The notes under the pieces are model-generated. The model was not told the DNA's origin. It did not search any database and saw only the letters and a program-made list of their open reading frames with translations. This document shows positions 25,805 to 34,958 of a stretch of DNA of 44,332 bases, piece after piece (the first letter of the stretch is position 1; each line of letters opens with the position of its first letter). The stretch covers positions 1-44,332 of the forward strand of contig JAIRZF010000175.1 of NCBI GenBank assembly GCA_031267385.1, read 5' to 3'. The translations under genes were made by a program, and so were the position numbers. Source of the DNA: Dysgonamonadaceae bacterium (GTDB lineage Bacteria; Bacteroidota; Bacteroidia; Bacteroidales; Azobacteroidaceae).

Positions 25805-26095
25805 TTAAGCTATTTCGATATTAAATTTAATTTTTACATCTAAAGCTTTAAATACTTTCAAGATAGTTTCAAATCTTGCATTGGTTAGATTATTCTCTAC
25901 CTTAGATATTTGAGATTTCTGAATACCAATCAGATTACCCAATTCCGATTGTGTCAAATGTCGTTCTTTGCGAATAGATTTTATCGTTTGTCCTAAAATA
26001 TCAAGGCGCAACTCTTCCTCAAACGCATCTCGTCTTACAGTTCCCTTTTCCCCGATATGTTTATCTGTTATTTCTTCTAATGTGTATGTTTTCAT
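25805..26095 (-). CDS. XRE-family HTH regulator, HigA-like antitoxin without a toxin
   Basis: 96 residues. The HTH lies at about 37-90: IKSIRKERHLTQSELGNLIG, then IQKSQISKVENNLTNARFETILKVFKALDV. The N-terminal about 35 residues are like those of RelE/HigB-linked antitoxins. Such genes normally follow a toxin gene, but the 97 bp upstream to the next gene hold no toxin reading frame, so it is an orphan antitoxin or free regulator. A perfect inverted repeat just upstream (26100-26135) is the probable autoregulatory operator. Confidence 0.8.
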   Translation of the reverse strand: MKTYTLEEITDKHIGEKGTVRRDAFEEELRLDILGQTIKSIRKERHLTQSELGNLIGIQKSQISKVENNLTNARFETILKVFKALDVKIKFNIEIA

Positions 26096-26099
26096 CTGC

Positions 26100-26135
26100 T
26101 TTTACAACTCATAATCATTTAAATTTGTTGTAAAA
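26100..26135. promoter_or_regulatory. Palindromic operator in front of the XRE gene
   Basis: TTTTACAAC (26100-26108) and GTTGTAAAA (26127-26135) are perfect 9-bp inverted repeats separated by 18 bp, immediately upstream of the HTH gene start. This is the expected form of a binding site for an autoregulating HTH dimer or tetramer. Confidence 0.6.
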
Positions 26136-26192
26136 GTACAAGTTTCTTTATTAGGAAACAAATAAGTTATAAAAATTTCTCAAAATCAAACA

Positions 26193-27311
26193 TTAACTCT
26201 TGAATGATTTTGCAAATTCCACGACTTTATTTGCGAATTTCTCCCAGGAAAGATTTTCTTTTTCTTTCCTGATATTATCTATAAAATGTTCTTTCCCTGT
26301 GAAAAAAAACTGTTCTACAGCCGATGCGATACTTCCCGGATCCGATTGGCAAATGATTCCCGTTCCGGGCTGTTCGAGCGTTTCCCGCAAACCTCCGACA
26401 TCGGTTGCCACAACAGGAACTTCGAAATGATAAGCTACCGGAATTACCCCGCTCTGCGTCGCTGATTTATAAGGCAAAACCAACAAATCCGCCGCAGAAA
26501 ACAAAATAGGAACCAGACCATCTTCAATGTATTTGTTTATTACATGTATACGATTTTTTGCCGGCGAATGTGAAATTTGTGTTTCGTATTTCTCGAAACT
26601 GCCGTAACTTTCACCTGCAATAAGCAATTGAAAATCATCGTCCAGACCGGTCATAGCATCAATCAGCAAATCCAGACCTTTGTAATCGCGGATCAAACCG
26701 AAAAAAAGCAACGTTTTTTTGTCCGGATCCAGATTCAAAGTTTTGCAGGCTGTTTTTCGGTCTTGTTTTTCACCGAAATGATTATAAAGCGGATGAGGAC
26801 GCACACAAAACCTGGCCTTCGGTTCCATCAAGAGTAAATCATTTTTCACAATATCACTCATCACGACAAAACCGTTACTCCTATCGAATAATAGTTTGGC
26901 AAACGGTTTATCAAAAAATTTGGGTTCATGAGGAATTGCATTATGCACAAGTGAAATGACCGTGGTTTTTTTCTTCAATCTGTCGGCAATATGTCCGTAG
27001 GCAGGGCCAAAAAACGACATCCAATAGACTATGATCAAGACATCCGGTTGAAAATCAGCAATCTTACGGACCGTTTTCCGGTAAGAAAAAGGATTAATAC
27101 TGTCTAATATTCTCTCTGACGGGATTTCAATGGCCTGATCTCCTTTTTCTACATACTGAGTCTTTCCCGGAAATAAAAATCCGGGATATAATCTTGAAAA
27201 AGAAAACGCTCTCACCTCGTGCTCTTTTTCCATAGCAGTATAAAGCATTGCACTAAACTGGGCAATACCGCCACGATAAGGGTAAAAAGGAGATAGAATC
27301 GCAATTTTCAT
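26193..27311 (-). CDS. Glycosyltransferase, GT4 family
   Basis: 372 residues with a GT-B fold: N-terminal KIAILSPFYPYRGGIAQFSAML with the acceptor-domain glycine motif, then the C-terminal nucleotide-sugar domain KTLLFFGLIRDYKGLDLLIDA, VINKYIEDGLVPILFSAADLLVLPY, SGVIPVAYHFEVPVVATDVGG. No signal or membrane segment. The start ATG overlaps the ahcY stop (TAATG), so it is coupled to ahcY. It probably adds a sugar to a surface glycan; donor and acceptor cannot be told. Confidence 0.88.
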   Translation of the reverse strand: MKIAILSPFYPYRGGIAQFSAMLYTAMEKEHEVRAFSFSRLYPGFLFPGKTQYVEKGDQAIEIPSERILDSINPFSYRKTVRKIADFQPDVLIIVYWMSFFGPAYGHIADRLKKKTTVISLVHNAIPHEPKFFDKPFAKLLFDRSNGFVVMSDIVKNDLLLMEPKARFCVRPHPLYNHFGEKQDRKTACKTLNLDPDKKTLLFFGLIRDYKGLDLLIDAMTGLDDDFQLLIAGESYGSFEKYETQISHSPAKNRIHVINKYIEDGLVPILFSAADLLVLPYKSATQSGVIPVAYHFEVPVVATDVGGLRETLEQPGTGIICQSDPGSIASAVEQFFFTGKEHFIDNIRKEKENLSWEKFANKVVEFAKSFKS

Positions 27312-28729
27312 TAATAACGATAATGTTCCGGTTTATACGGCCCATTCATGTCAACCCCGGTATATACAGCTTGTTCCGGAGTTAATTTGGTCAGCTCAAC
27401 ACCAATATTTTCAAGGTGCAGACGTGCAACTTCTTCGTCCAGATATTTCGGCAAACGATACACCCCGATTTCGTAATTTTTCTGCCATAAATCCATTTGC
27501 GCCAATGTTTGATTTGTAAAAGAATTACTCATCACAAACGAAGGATGTCCGGTTGCACAACCTAAGTTTACCAAACGGCCTTCCGCCAAAAGAAATATTG
27601 AATTTCCTTTCGGGAAAGTATATTTGTCTACCTGAGGTTTAATATTCAAATGCCTGATTCCAGGGAATGTAACCAATTTGTTCACCTGTATCTCATTATC
27701 AAAGTGACCGATATTACAAACGATTGCCTGATCTTTCATTTGCTCCAGGTGTTCAATCCGTATTACATCACGATTTCCCGTTGTAGTTACAAAGATATTT
27801 CCTTCTTCCACCGCCTTTTCTATGGTAGTCACTTCAAAACCTTCCATTGCAGCCTGTAAAGCACAAATCGGATCAATTTCCGTAACGATCACACGGGCGC
27901 CATAAGAGCGCATAGACTTGGCACAACCTTTACCAACATCGCCATATCCCAAAACTACAACAACTTTTCCGGCAATCATAACATCGGTGGCACGCTTGAT
28001 GCCATCTGCCAGAGATTCACGGCAACCATACAAATTGTCGAATTTAGACTTTGTAACGGAATCGTTGACATTAATTGCAGGAACAAGCAGTTCGCCGGCC
28101 TCCATCATTTGATACAAACGGTGTACTCCTGTTGTCGTCTCTTCCGAGATACCCTTCAAACCGGACACCGTACGATGCCAACGTTGATTATCTTCTTTCA
28201 GGATGCGATTCAATGTATCCAGAATTACCTGCTCTTCATGATTCCCACCTTTCCGGTCAATAAATTTTGCATCATTTTCCGCTTTATAGCCCCAGTGAAT
28301 CAATAGAGAAGCATCTCCTCCATCATCTACAATGAGATTAGGGCCTTTCCCTTCCGGAAAATGAAGCGCCATATCCGTACACCACCAATATTCTTCAAGA
28401 GTCTCGCCTTTCCATGCAAAAACGGGCACACCAGAGGCAGCAATAGCCGCAGCAGCATGATCCTGGGTGGAAAAAATGTTGCAACTGGCCCAGCGAACAT
28501 CAGCGCCTAATTCAACTAACGTTTCAATTAAAACGGCTGTTTGTATAGTCATGTGCAAAGAACCTGTGATTCTTGCTCCTTTTAACGGTTTTTCTTTTCC
28601 ATATTTTCTACGCAAAGACATCAAACCGGGCATTTCATGTTCTGCAATTTCAATTTCTTTGCGGCCAAAGTCAGCCAATGAGACATCCGCGACTTTATAA
28701 GGCAGATCATTTGCAAATTTTTCTGACAT
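27311..28729 (-). CDS. ahcY: Adenosylhomocysteinase
   Basis: 472 residues from the ATG at 28729 ([22 protein letters not shown]); the frame stays open further upstream but would then reach the promoter. The enzyme splits S-adenosylhomocysteine into adenosine and homocysteine with bound NAD. Visible: [65 protein letters not shown], the NAD fold [12 protein letters not shown], and the C-terminal [13 protein letters not shown] and KPEHYRY tail. It carries the insert typical of the bacterial long form. Promoter element TACTTTTG on the minus strand at 28757-28764. Confidence 0.96.
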   Translation of the reverse strand: MSEKFANDLPYKVADVSLADFGRKEIEIAEHEMPGLMSLRRKYGKEKPLKGARITGSLHMTIQTAVLIETLVELGADVRWASCNIFSTQDHAAAAIAASGVPVFAWKGETLEEYWWCTDMALHFPEGKGPNLIVDDGGDASLLIHWGYKAENDAKFIDRKGGNHEEQVILDTLNRILKEDNQRWHRTVSGLKGISEETTTGVHRLYQMMEAGELLVPAINVNDSVTKSKFDNLYGCRESLADGIKRATDVMIAGKVVVVLGYGDVGKGCAKSMRSYGARVIVTEIDPICALQAAMEGFEVTTIEKAVEEGNIFVTTTGNRDVIRIEHLEQMKDQAIVCNIGHFDNEIQVNKLVTFPGIRHLNIKPQVDKYTFPKGNSIFLLAEGRLVNLGCATGHPSFVMSNSFTNQTLAQMDLWQKNYEIGVYRLPKYLDEEVARLHLENIGVELTKLTPEQAVYTGVDMNGPYKPEHYRY

Positions 28730-28756
28730 TTTTATTATTTTATAATTAATTGACTG

Positions 28757-28764
28757 CAAAAGTA
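28757..28764 (-). promoter_or_regulatory. -7 element of ahcY
   Basis: CAAAAGTA on plus reads TACTTTTG on minus, 27 nt upstream of the ahcY start. It is divergent from the LOG promoter at 28786-28793. Confidence 0.6.
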
Positions 28765-28785
28765 GTGAATAAAATCAAATGTTCT

Positions 28786-28793
28786 TAATTTTG
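28786..28793 (+). promoter_or_regulatory. -7 element of the LOG-family gene
   Basis: TAATTTTG fits TAnnTTTG and is followed by GCAG, with the start codon 21 nt further on. It lies downstream of an in-frame ATG at 28779, which is one reason to take 28815 as the true start. Confidence 0.6.
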
Positions 28794-28814
28794 CAGTTTC
28801 AAAATAGGGTATTC

Positions 28815-29405
28815 ATGTCCGAATTTATTAAAACAATTACAATTTACGGAGCATCCAGTTCCAAAATTGATCCTGAGTACATTACTGCTGCCAAACAGTT
28901 GGGCGGACTAATGGCCAGGAAAGGGATCACCTGCATCAATGGAGCCGGACAAAATGGGATCATGGGCGCTGTCTCAGAAGAAATGCTGGCTTATGGAGGA
29001 CGAGTGATCGGTATCATTCCTCAGTTTATGATCGAAGAAGGTTGGCTCAACCATTCCCTGACGGAAGTGATTGTAACACCGGACATGCACAGCCGCAAAC
29101 AACTGATGGCTGAAAAATCAGACGGCTGCATCGCTCTTCCGGGAGGCGTCGGAACGATGGAAGAACTCCTGGAAATGATGACCTGGAAACAACTGGGATT
29201 GTATAAAAATCCAATTATCATTCTCAATACGAACGGATACTACAATTTCTTGCTTCAAATGCTTGAAAAGTCAGCAAGTGAAAATTTCATTCACCATCGC
29301 CACCAGGCAATGTGGACTGTTGCTGAAAGTCCGGAAGAAGCGCTGGAACTGGCCGTTCAAAAGGAGGAGTGGGATGCCAATCCACGTTCATTTGCCGCCA
29401 TATAA
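28815..29405 (+). CDS. LOG-family nucleotide 5'-monophosphate phosphoribohydrolase
   Basis: 196 residues from the ATG at 28815 (MSEFIKTITIYGASSSKID). It keeps the Rossmann-type start and the family's nucleotide-binding motif in SDGCIALPGGVGTMEELLEMMTWKQLG (PGGxGTxxE near 115-124) plus GIIPQFM. The family (TIGR00730) cleaves the N-glycosidic bond of nucleoside monophosphates. In bacteria without cytokinin signalling it probably works in nucleotide salvage. It is 4 bp upstream of the DUF4271 gene. Confidence 0.9.
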   Translation: MSEFIKTITIYGASSSKIDPEYITAAKQLGGLMARKGITCINGAGQNGIMGAVSEEMLAYGGRVIGIIPQFMIEEGWLNHSLTEVIVTPDMHSRKQLMAEKSDGCIALPGGVGTMEELLEMMTWKQLGLYKNPIIILNTNGYYNFLLQMLEKSASENFIHHRHQAMWTVAESPEEALELAVQKEEWDANPRSFAAI

Positions 29406-29409
29406 CAAA

Positions 29410-30267
29410 ATGCAGGAAAATGAATTGACATATCAATCGGATCCATTGGCTACAAACCGGGATTCACTGACAACACAACAGGATTCGTGTCTTGTTGAAG
29501 TTATCAGCAATGATTTTTTGTATTGTTTTCCCGATTATTTTCCCGAACAAAAAAACGACACGATCGCTTCTACATCGTCAACATTTACCCCAAAAATAGA
29601 AAAAATTCCAGACAACCCGAAACTTTTCGACAGTGTTTTTATTGTCTTTCTTGTTTGTTTTATTATCATTTCACGGGTACTGGGAAGCAAAGCCCGGATG
29701 TTCCTTTCGCTTCCGGAAGAATTATTCAGATTGAAAGAAAGGAAGAGTATTTTTAGTGAACCTGTTGGTAACGAGTTATATATCAAATTACTCCTCATTT
29801 TCCAAACAATAATTATCCTGTCTATATTTTCATATACTGTTTTTATAGGCAATAAAGAAAACGAAATCGTTGTACTTTCCGGTTTTTACGAAAATCTCGG
29901 GAAAATAGGCCTCTTGTTGGCTTCATTCTTTATCTACAAATGGATTTCATATAACATCATTGGAAGTATATTCTTCCAGAAAGAAATTCTTACCCAATGG
30001 CTTAACAATTTCACCTCCATGATCTGCCTTCTGGGAGTTATAATTTTTATTCCTGTAGTACTGATGTTCTACGTCAAGTGGATGTTTTCTTTTTGCTATT
30101 TTTTCGTCCTCTTTTGTATCCTGACTATTATAATTATTGTTATTTGTCGGACTTATGTGTTATTTTTTTACAATTTACGCAAATTACATTATTTATTTTT
30201 GTACCTTTGCGGCCAGGAAATGGCCCCTTTATTAGTTTTACATTTGGGCTTAGTTTATCTATCGTAG
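29410..30267 (+). CDS. DUF4271 integral membrane protein
   Basis: 286 residues from the ATG at 29410; a start at 29374 or further upstream would overlap LOG. A soluble N-terminal about 75 residues is followed by about seven membrane segments, beginning FDSVFIVFLVCFIIISRVLGS and ending VIIIVICRTYVLFF..YLFLYLCGQEMAPLLVLHLGLVYL. The terminal LYLCGQE.APLL motif and the position just before a HemD-family gene are typical of this Bacteroidota-specific family. Function unknown. Confidence 0.85.
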   Translation: MQENELTYQSDPLATNRDSLTTQQDSCLVEVISNDFLYCFPDYFPEQKNDTIASTSSTFTPKIEKIPDNPKLFDSVFIVFLVCFIIISRVLGSKARMFLSLPEELFRLKERKSIFSEPVGNELYIKLLLIFQTIIILSIFSYTVFIGNKENEIVVLSGFYENLGKIGLLLASFFIYKWISYNIIGSIFFQKEILTQWLNNFTSMICLLGVIIFIPVVLMFYVKWMFSFCYFFVLFCILTIIIIVICRTYVLFFYNLRKLHYLFLYLCGQEMAPLLVLHLGLVYLS

Positions 30268-30283
30268 TGGAAAATAGCACTTT

Positions 30284-31048
30284 ATGGCTTTGAATATAAA
30301 AAAAGTTTTGGTTTCTCAACCTAAACCGGAGACCGAAAAATCTCCTTATTTTGACATCGCTGAGAAATATGGTGTAAAGATTGAATTTCGACCTTTTATC
30401 AAAGTTGAACCGGTTACAGCAAAGGATTTCAGGACACAAAGGGTTGCTATTCTGGATCATACAGCTGTTATTTTTACTGCCAAAACGGCAGTAGACCATT
30501 TTTTCAGGCTTTGTGAAGAGTTACGGGTTCAAATTCCCGAAACTATGAAATACTTCTGCATTACGGAATCAATTGCCGTGTATCTTCAAAAGTATACCAT
30601 CTACAGAAAACGTAAGATTTTCTTTGGTTCTTCGGGAAAGATAGAAGACCTGATGATTCCTGTCGGTAAACACAACAAGGAAATTTACCTGGTACCTATG
30701 TCTGATGTGCACAAAGATGATCTGATGCGTTTGTTGGGCGAAAAGAAAATCAAATACACCAAGGCTATCATGTACCGGACTGTCAGCAACGATTTTACAC
30801 CGGAAGAAAAGTTCGACTATGATATGTTGTTGTTCTTCTCTCCTGCCGGAATTTCGTCTTTGCTGAAAAATTTCCCGGAGTTCCAACAAGATGACGTCAA
30901 AATCGGATGTTTTGGTTCCTCCACGGCAAAAGCAGTTCGTGACGCCAGTTTACGTTTGGATGTCGAAGCGCCGAGTCCCGAAGCGCCTTCAATGGCCGCA
31001 GCTCTCGAAAATTATCTGAAAGAATTGTCTAAAAACGGTAAAAAATAA
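30284..31048 (+). CDS. hemD: Uroporphyrinogen-III synthase family protein
   Basis: 254 residues with the two-domain HemD pattern: VLVSQPKPETEKSPYFDIAEKYG, IFTAKTAVDHFF, YFCITESIAVYLQ, then LLFFSPAGISSLLKNFP and CFGSSTAKAVRDASLRLDVEAPSPEAPSMAAAL. HemD closes hydroxymethylbilane to uroporphyrinogen III. No other haem gene is adjacent, and the family's sequence is loose, so the call rests on fold pattern and on the DUF4271-hemD-rnpA-yidD order. A TACCTTTG element near 30200, inside the end of the DUF4271 gene, could be its promoter. Confidence 0.75.
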   Translation: MALNIKKVLVSQPKPETEKSPYFDIAEKYGVKIEFRPFIKVEPVTAKDFRTQRVAILDHTAVIFTAKTAVDHFFRLCEELRVQIPETMKYFCITESIAVYLQKYTIYRKRKIFFGSSGKIEDLMIPVGKHNKEIYLVPMSDVHKDDLMRLLGEKKIKYTKAIMYRTVSNDFTPEEKFDYDMLLFFSPAGISSLLKNFPEFQQDDVKIGCFGSSTAKAVRDASLRLDVEAPSPEAPSMAAALENYLKELSKNGKK

Positions 31049-31100
31049 CTGCTGAATCGAATCAAAAAATACATTCGGTAAGGAAGAACGTATCTCTTCA

Positions 31101-31445
31101 TTGAAAGACATTGAACTGTTGTTCGGAAGCAGTTGTTCTTTCAAAAGTTTCCCTTTGCGTGTATTATATGAAAAAAAATATCCACGAAGTTCTAAAACCG
31201 GAGTTTCCGTCTTAATCAGCGTCCCGAAAAAAAAAATCAAAAAGGCGGTACAACGCAACCGGATCAAACGCCTGATCCGGGAAACCTACCGGTTAAATAA
31301 AACTATTTTAACCGACTTTCAAAAAGAAGCCGGCTACGATTTATGCGTTGCTTTCATCTATCTTGGACAGGAAATTCCTGATTTCCGGGACTTGGAACAA
31401 ACAATGCAAAATATGCTGATGACATTAAAAGATCGGTTATTATGA
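31101..31445 (+). CDS. rnpA: Ribonuclease P protein component
   Basis: RnpA binds the RNase P RNA and helps it cut tRNA 5' leaders. Visible: [40 protein letters not shown] (the conserved RNR...KR basic motif, about residues 45-65 from this start). The only standard start is the TTG at 31101. However, the same frame runs upstream to 31056 without a stop and codes TFGKEERISS, the conserved RnpA N-terminus, so the true protein probably begins upstream at a non-standard codon (first codon after the stop is ATC at 31056). Its stop overlaps the yidD start (ATGA). Confidence 0.88.
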   Translation: MKDIELLFGSSCSFKSFPLRVLYEKKYPRSSKTGVSVLISVPKKKIKKAVQRNRIKRLIRETYRLNKTILTDFQKEAGYDLCVAFIYLGQEIPDFRDLEQTMQNMLMTLKDRLL

Positions 31446-31675
31446 TGCAATTACTGAGAAAAACAGGGATTTTTATTGTACTGATACCGGTTCATTTCTA
31501 TCGTTATTGCATATCTCCTTTGACTCCTGCGTCATGCCGTTACACGCCGACCTGTTCGCAGTATGCCATTGAAGCTGTTAAGAAATACGGGCCATTTAAA
31601 GGAGGTTATCTGGCTATTAAAAGAATTTTACGATGTCACCCGTGGGGAGGTCACGGCCATGATCCCGTCCCATAA
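31442..31675 (+). CDS. yidD: Membrane protein insertion efficiency factor YidD
   Basis: 77 residues with the complete family signature: [60 protein letters not shown] as segments, including the paired cysteines. It helps YidC-dependent insertion of inner-membrane proteins, and the usual rnpA-yidD order is kept. The ATG overlaps the rnpA stop by 4 bp. Confidence 0.94.
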   Translation: MMQLLRKTGIFIVLIPVHFYRYCISPLTPASCRYTPTCSQYAIEAVKKYGPFKGGYLAIKRILRCHPWGGHGHDPVP

Positions 31676-31714
31676 ATTTTCCATTTAAAATAGTTAATGT
31701 GGGTATAAAAGTCG

Positions 31715-31722
31715 TATCTTTG
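31715..31722 (+). promoter_or_regulatory. -7 element of tyrS
   Basis: TATCTTTG followed by CGCC, 38 nt upstream of the tyrS start, in an otherwise noncoding gap after yidD. The -33 region reads GTTAATG rather than a clear TTG. Confidence 0.55.
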
Positions 31723-31760
31723 CGCCTTATTTATTAATCAAATCAACCCTCAATTTATTT

Positions 31761-33047
31761 ATGAACTTTGTAGAGGAATTAAAATGGCGGGGCATGATTC
31801 ACGACATGATGCCCGGCACAGAAGAACAATTTCAAAAGGAAATGACTTCGGCTTATGTCGGAATCGATCCTACGGCCGATTCACTACACATTGGACACCT
31901 GGTGAGTGTGATGATGCTCAAACACCTGCAACGTGCAGGACACCGCCCGATCGCTTTAGTCGGAGGCGCTACCGGCATGATCGGCGACCCTTCGATGAAG
32001 TCGCAGGAACGCAATCTGCTGGACGAAGAAACTCTGAGAAAAAATCAGAACGCAATCAAGACCCAATTGTCAAAATTTCTGGATTTTGAATCCGCAAATC
32101 CAAACAAAGCTATTCTGGTTAACAATTACGACTGGATGAAAGACTATTCCTTTCTGAATTTCATCCGTGATATTGGAAAACATATCACTGTTAATTATAT
32201 GATGGCCAAAGATTCCGTTAAAAAACGCCTGAGTTCGGAATCTAATGTGGGGATGTCTTTTACCGAGTTTTCCTATCAGTTATTACAAGGATACGATTTT
32301 CTGTTTTTATACGACGAATACGGTTGTAAACTTCAAATGGGAGGCTCAGACCAATGGGGAAATATCACTACCGGAACGGAACTGATCCGCAGAAAGTCGG
32401 GTGGGGAGGCATTCGGCCTGGTTTGTCCGTTAATCACGAAAGCCGACGGCGGAAAATTTGGGAAAACCGAATCGGGAAACGTGTGGTTGGACAGAAGATA
32501 CACTTCTCCCTATAAATTTTACCAGTTCTGGTTGAACGTGAGCGATAATGACGCCGAAAAATACATCAAAATATTCACCGCTCTACCCAAGGAAGAGATT
32601 GATACTTTAACTGCTGAACAAAATGCAGCCCCACATCTTCGTCCTTTGCAAAAGAAATTGGCAGAGGAAGTAACAGTCATGGTTCACTCCAGAGAAGACT
32701 ATGACGCTGCTGTTGAGGCTTCTAATATCCTTTTCGGAAACTCTACATCCGATGCATTGAAAAAGCTGGATGAAGAAACATTATTGGCCGTTTTCGACGG
32801 AGTACCTCAATTTGAAATTTCCAAGTCCGATCTGGGAAGTAAAGCCGTTGACCTGTTTACGGAAAAGGCGGCTGTTTTTCCATCTAAAGGTGAACTACGC
32901 AAACTGGTGCAAAGTGGTGGCGTAAGTATTAACAAAGACAAATTGCCTGATTTTGATGCGGTTATTGATGATTCTTACCTTATCGGAGGGAAATATATTC
33001 TGGTTCAAAAAGGGAAGAAAAACTATTTCTTACTTCTTGTAAAATAA
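31761..33047 (+). CDS. tyrS: Tyrosine--tRNA ligase
   Basis: 428 residues, class I synthetase. The HIGH motif is HIGH at 43-46 in SLHIGHLV, the tyrosine-binding region is [25 protein letters not shown], and the KMSKS equivalent is KFGKTE near 232. A C-terminal S4-like domain is present ([23 protein letters not shown]). Cytoplasmic. Own promoter at 31715-31722. Confidence 0.97.
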   Translation: MNFVEELKWRGMIHDMMPGTEEQFQKEMTSAYVGIDPTADSLHIGHLVSVMMLKHLQRAGHRPIALVGGATGMIGDPSMKSQERNLLDEETLRKNQNAIKTQLSKFLDFESANPNKAILVNNYDWMKDYSFLNFIRDIGKHITVNYMMAKDSVKKRLSSESNVGMSFTEFSYQLLQGYDFLFLYDEYGCKLQMGGSDQWGNITTGTELIRRKSGGEAFGLVCPLITKADGGKFGKTESGNVWLDRRYTSPYKFYQFWLNVSDNDAEKYIKIFTALPKEEIDTLTAEQNAAPHLRPLQKKLAEEVTVMVHSREDYDAAVEASNILFGNSTSDALKKLDEETLLAVFDGVPQFEISKSDLGSKAVDLFTEKAAVFPSKGELRKLVQSGGVSINKDKLPDFDAVIDDSYLIGGKYILVQKGKKNYFLLLVK

Positions 33048-33065
33048 AATTCTTTAGGGAAATGT

Positions 33066-33095
33066 TTGCAATATCGGCAAAAAGCAGTATCTTTG
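33066..33095 (+). promoter_or_regulatory. Promoter of tRNA-Gln
   Basis: TTG (33066-33068), a 19-bp spacer and TATCTTTG (33088-33095) match the Bacteroidota consensus exactly, 27 nt before the tRNA. Confidence 0.75.
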
Positions 33096-33122
33096 CATCG
33101 TTTTTGTAAAAAACAACGGGAT

Positions 33123-33193
33123 TGTCCCATGGTGTAATGGTAGCACACCTGATTTTGGTTCAGCTTGCCTAGGTTCGAATCCTGGTGGGACAA
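33123..33193 (+). tRNA. tRNA-Gln (anticodon TTG)
   Basis: The acceptor stem TGTCCCA (33123-33129) pairs with TGGGACA (33186-33192), followed by discriminator A. The anticodon arm is CCTGA-TTTTGGT-TCAGC with anticodon TTG and one C-C mismatch at the base of the stem. The T arm is CTAGG-TTCGAAT-CCTGG. CCA is not encoded. Confidence 0.93.
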
Positions 33194-33208
33194 CAACAAA
33201 AAGACGTA

Positions 33209-33242
33209 AACGCCTGATTTTCCATATTGAAAATCAGGCGTT
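33209..33242 (+). terminator. Strong hairpin terminator after tRNA-Gln
   Basis: A perfect 14-bp stem, AACGCCTGATTTTC with GAAAATCAGGCGTT, and a 6-nt loop CATATT, 15 nt past the tRNA end. The run of T afterwards is short (ATTTC). Confidence 0.8.
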
Positions 33243-33354
33243 ATTTCTATGATACGCCCTTTTTCTTGTTTTTCAGGATATTACAAGGAAAAACCATATA
33301 TTTGTAGCATATCTTAACGGATGCAACACATAAGAGATTGTAAATAATTTATAA

Positions 33355-34310
33355 GTCGACATAACGGAATGGAGAAACGTCTATATCTTTATAAGCAGCA
33401 CATTCAATGACATGCATGCTGAACGGGATTATCTCGTGAAACGTGTATTTCCTGATTTGGCGGCCTGGTGCGCGGAAAGGAAACTGAGACTTTATGATAG
33501 TGATCTGCGGTGGGGAGTGTCGGAAGAGGAAGCTTCCAGGAATAAACATGTCGTCGAGATGTCTTGTCGCAGTCTTCAAAAACATTTACGGAGACAACTA
33601 TTCCGAAGAAGAAATTACTGATACATTGTTTTTTTATTTCAACCAATTACGCAGTTATATCATTTATAAAGACGGCCTTTACTGCTTTCTTTATGAATCA
33701 ATGCGCAGGGCGTGCGAGCTGTTCTATCCGGATCCGGACAACCGGCTGGACACCCACATACGCCTGGGGAGGAATCTGTCGCTTTTATCAATATCGGTCT
33801 TGTCGTCAATGACTTTTTATGTAATGGAGAACTTGCTTATGTGCATACCAAACATAACAGTTATGACAAGGAAAAAAAATCATCGGTGATTGCTGTGTCC
33901 TGGAAATGCGCAATGAAAATTCCGTCGCATTCTTCAATATATTGCCTTTGTTTCGGAAAAAGAACAGTTATATACACTTACGGAAAACACGATCCAGATA
34001 GTAAAAAACACGAATTATGATCCATTCAAAGGGAGTTCTATCCCGTCTGTGTCTGCCATGGATAAAGAGCCTCTTACGGAAGTTGCAGCATTAAATTTTT
34101 GGACGGCAACGACAAAACAAAACGAGGTGATGAAGTAAGTGTTGTCAGCCTCATAGATTTGCAAAATACTCCGGAAATTTTCACGGAAACGGAAGGGCAA
34201 AATTCCGCATATGCCATGGTCAATGAAAATTTGATATTCTTGCTGTCCTGAACAACAAAAACGGGAGTGGAGGTATGCTATCGTTGAACTATTTCGCTCC
34301 CAAATTGTTA
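33355..34310 (+). pseudogene. Decayed DUF4062-containing multidomain gene
   Basis: Translation from 33361 (ATA ACG GAA TGG AGA AAC...) gives WRNVYIFISSTFNDMHAERDYLVKR followed by VFPDLAAWCAERKLRLYDSDLRWGVSEEEASRNKHVVE as segments: a good DUF4062 domain, as found at the N-terminus of STAND NTPase and WD40 proteins. There is no start codon after the stop at 33352-33354. Past about 33555 the match is lost and coding fragments continue in other frames (EEEITDTLFFYFNQL; EKEQLYTLTENTIQIVKN; SLIDLQNTPEIFTETEGQ; SLNYFAPKLL), the later ones like pieces of a C-terminal repeat domain. A -7-like TATATTTG at 33295-33302 remains. Start loss, frameshifts and large deletions show that the gene is dead. Confidence 0.75.
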
Positions 34311-34373
34311 ACTATTGACGATACTCTTGAGTACAAGATGTTATTTTTTAAAAAATTTGAGTGAAATTTTTCG

Positions 34374-34381
34374 TACATTTG
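34374..34381 (+). promoter_or_regulatory. -7 element of the small outer-membrane barrel gene
   Basis: TACATTTG followed by CATC, 7 nt before the ATG at 34389; the leader would be nearly absent. No TTG at standard spacing, so the call is modest. Confidence 0.45.
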
Positions 34382-34388
34382 CATCATT

Positions 34389-34958
34389 ATGAAAAAGATT
34401 ATTTTTATCATTGCCAGTTTGTGTCTTCTCACCATTTCACAAACTTATGCGGTTCGTTTGGGGGTAAAAACCGGCGTAAACTTATCGAAAGCTTCTTTTA
34501 ACCGGGAAGTTCTGAATCCGGACAACTTTACAAGATTCCAAATCGGCCCTGTTGTCGAGTTCAACCTGCCTGTTGTCGGTCTTGGGATGGATGTTGCTGT
34601 TCTATATTCACAACAGGGGTTTAAAATTGACGGAAATTCTAAAAAAAACAGATCAATAGAGATTCCTTTGGACCTCAAATGTAAATTCGACCTGTTGAAC
34701 ATCGTTGGCGTGTACGGAACTGCCGGGCCTTATGTGGGTTTCAAAATATCCGGAGACGATATTCCTGTTCCGTCAATTTCGGATCAGCTGAAATATAAGA
34801 CTTTTGGAGCCGGATTAAATTTTGGTTTCGGACTTGAAATATTCAAACATCTGCAAGTCGGTGCGAACTATCAACTTGCACTTACAGATGATTATAGTTT
34901 AAGGGATTATAGTACAAAAACAAAAATCTGGTCAATCACCGCTTCTTTATCTTTCTAA
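34389..34958 (+). CDS. Small outer-membrane beta-barrel protein (porin-family/PorT-like)
   Basis: 189 residues. Signal peptide MKKIIFIIASLCLLTISQTYA, then alternating beta strands of an eight-stranded barrel: RLGVKTGVNLSKASF, FQIGPVVEFNLPVVGLGMDVAVLYSQQGF, IEIPLDLKCKFDL, VYGTAGPYVGFKIS, FGAGLNFGFGLEIF, and a terminal IWSITASLSF ending in Phe as Bam substrates do. The exact role is unknown. The stop overlaps the priA start (TAATG). Confidence 0.83.
   Translation: MKKIIFIIASLCLLTISQTYAVRLGVKTGVNLSKASFNREVLNPDNFTRFQIGPVVEFNLPVVGLGMDVAVLYSQQGFKIDGNSKKNRSIEIPLDLKCKFDLLNIVGVYGTAGPYVGFKISGDDIPVPSISDQLKYKTFGAGLNFGFGLEIFKHLQVGANYQLALTDDYSLRDYSTKTKIWSITASLSF

Noticed and set aside
33123-33193. tRNA as an attachment site for an integrated element ending in the dead DUF4062 gene
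   Set aside because: No second copy of the tRNA 3' end and no integrase gene is visible downstream.
33209-33242. Perfect inverted repeat considered as a CRISPR-like or mobile-element end
   Set aside because: It is single, directly follows the tRNA and has the form of a transcription terminator.
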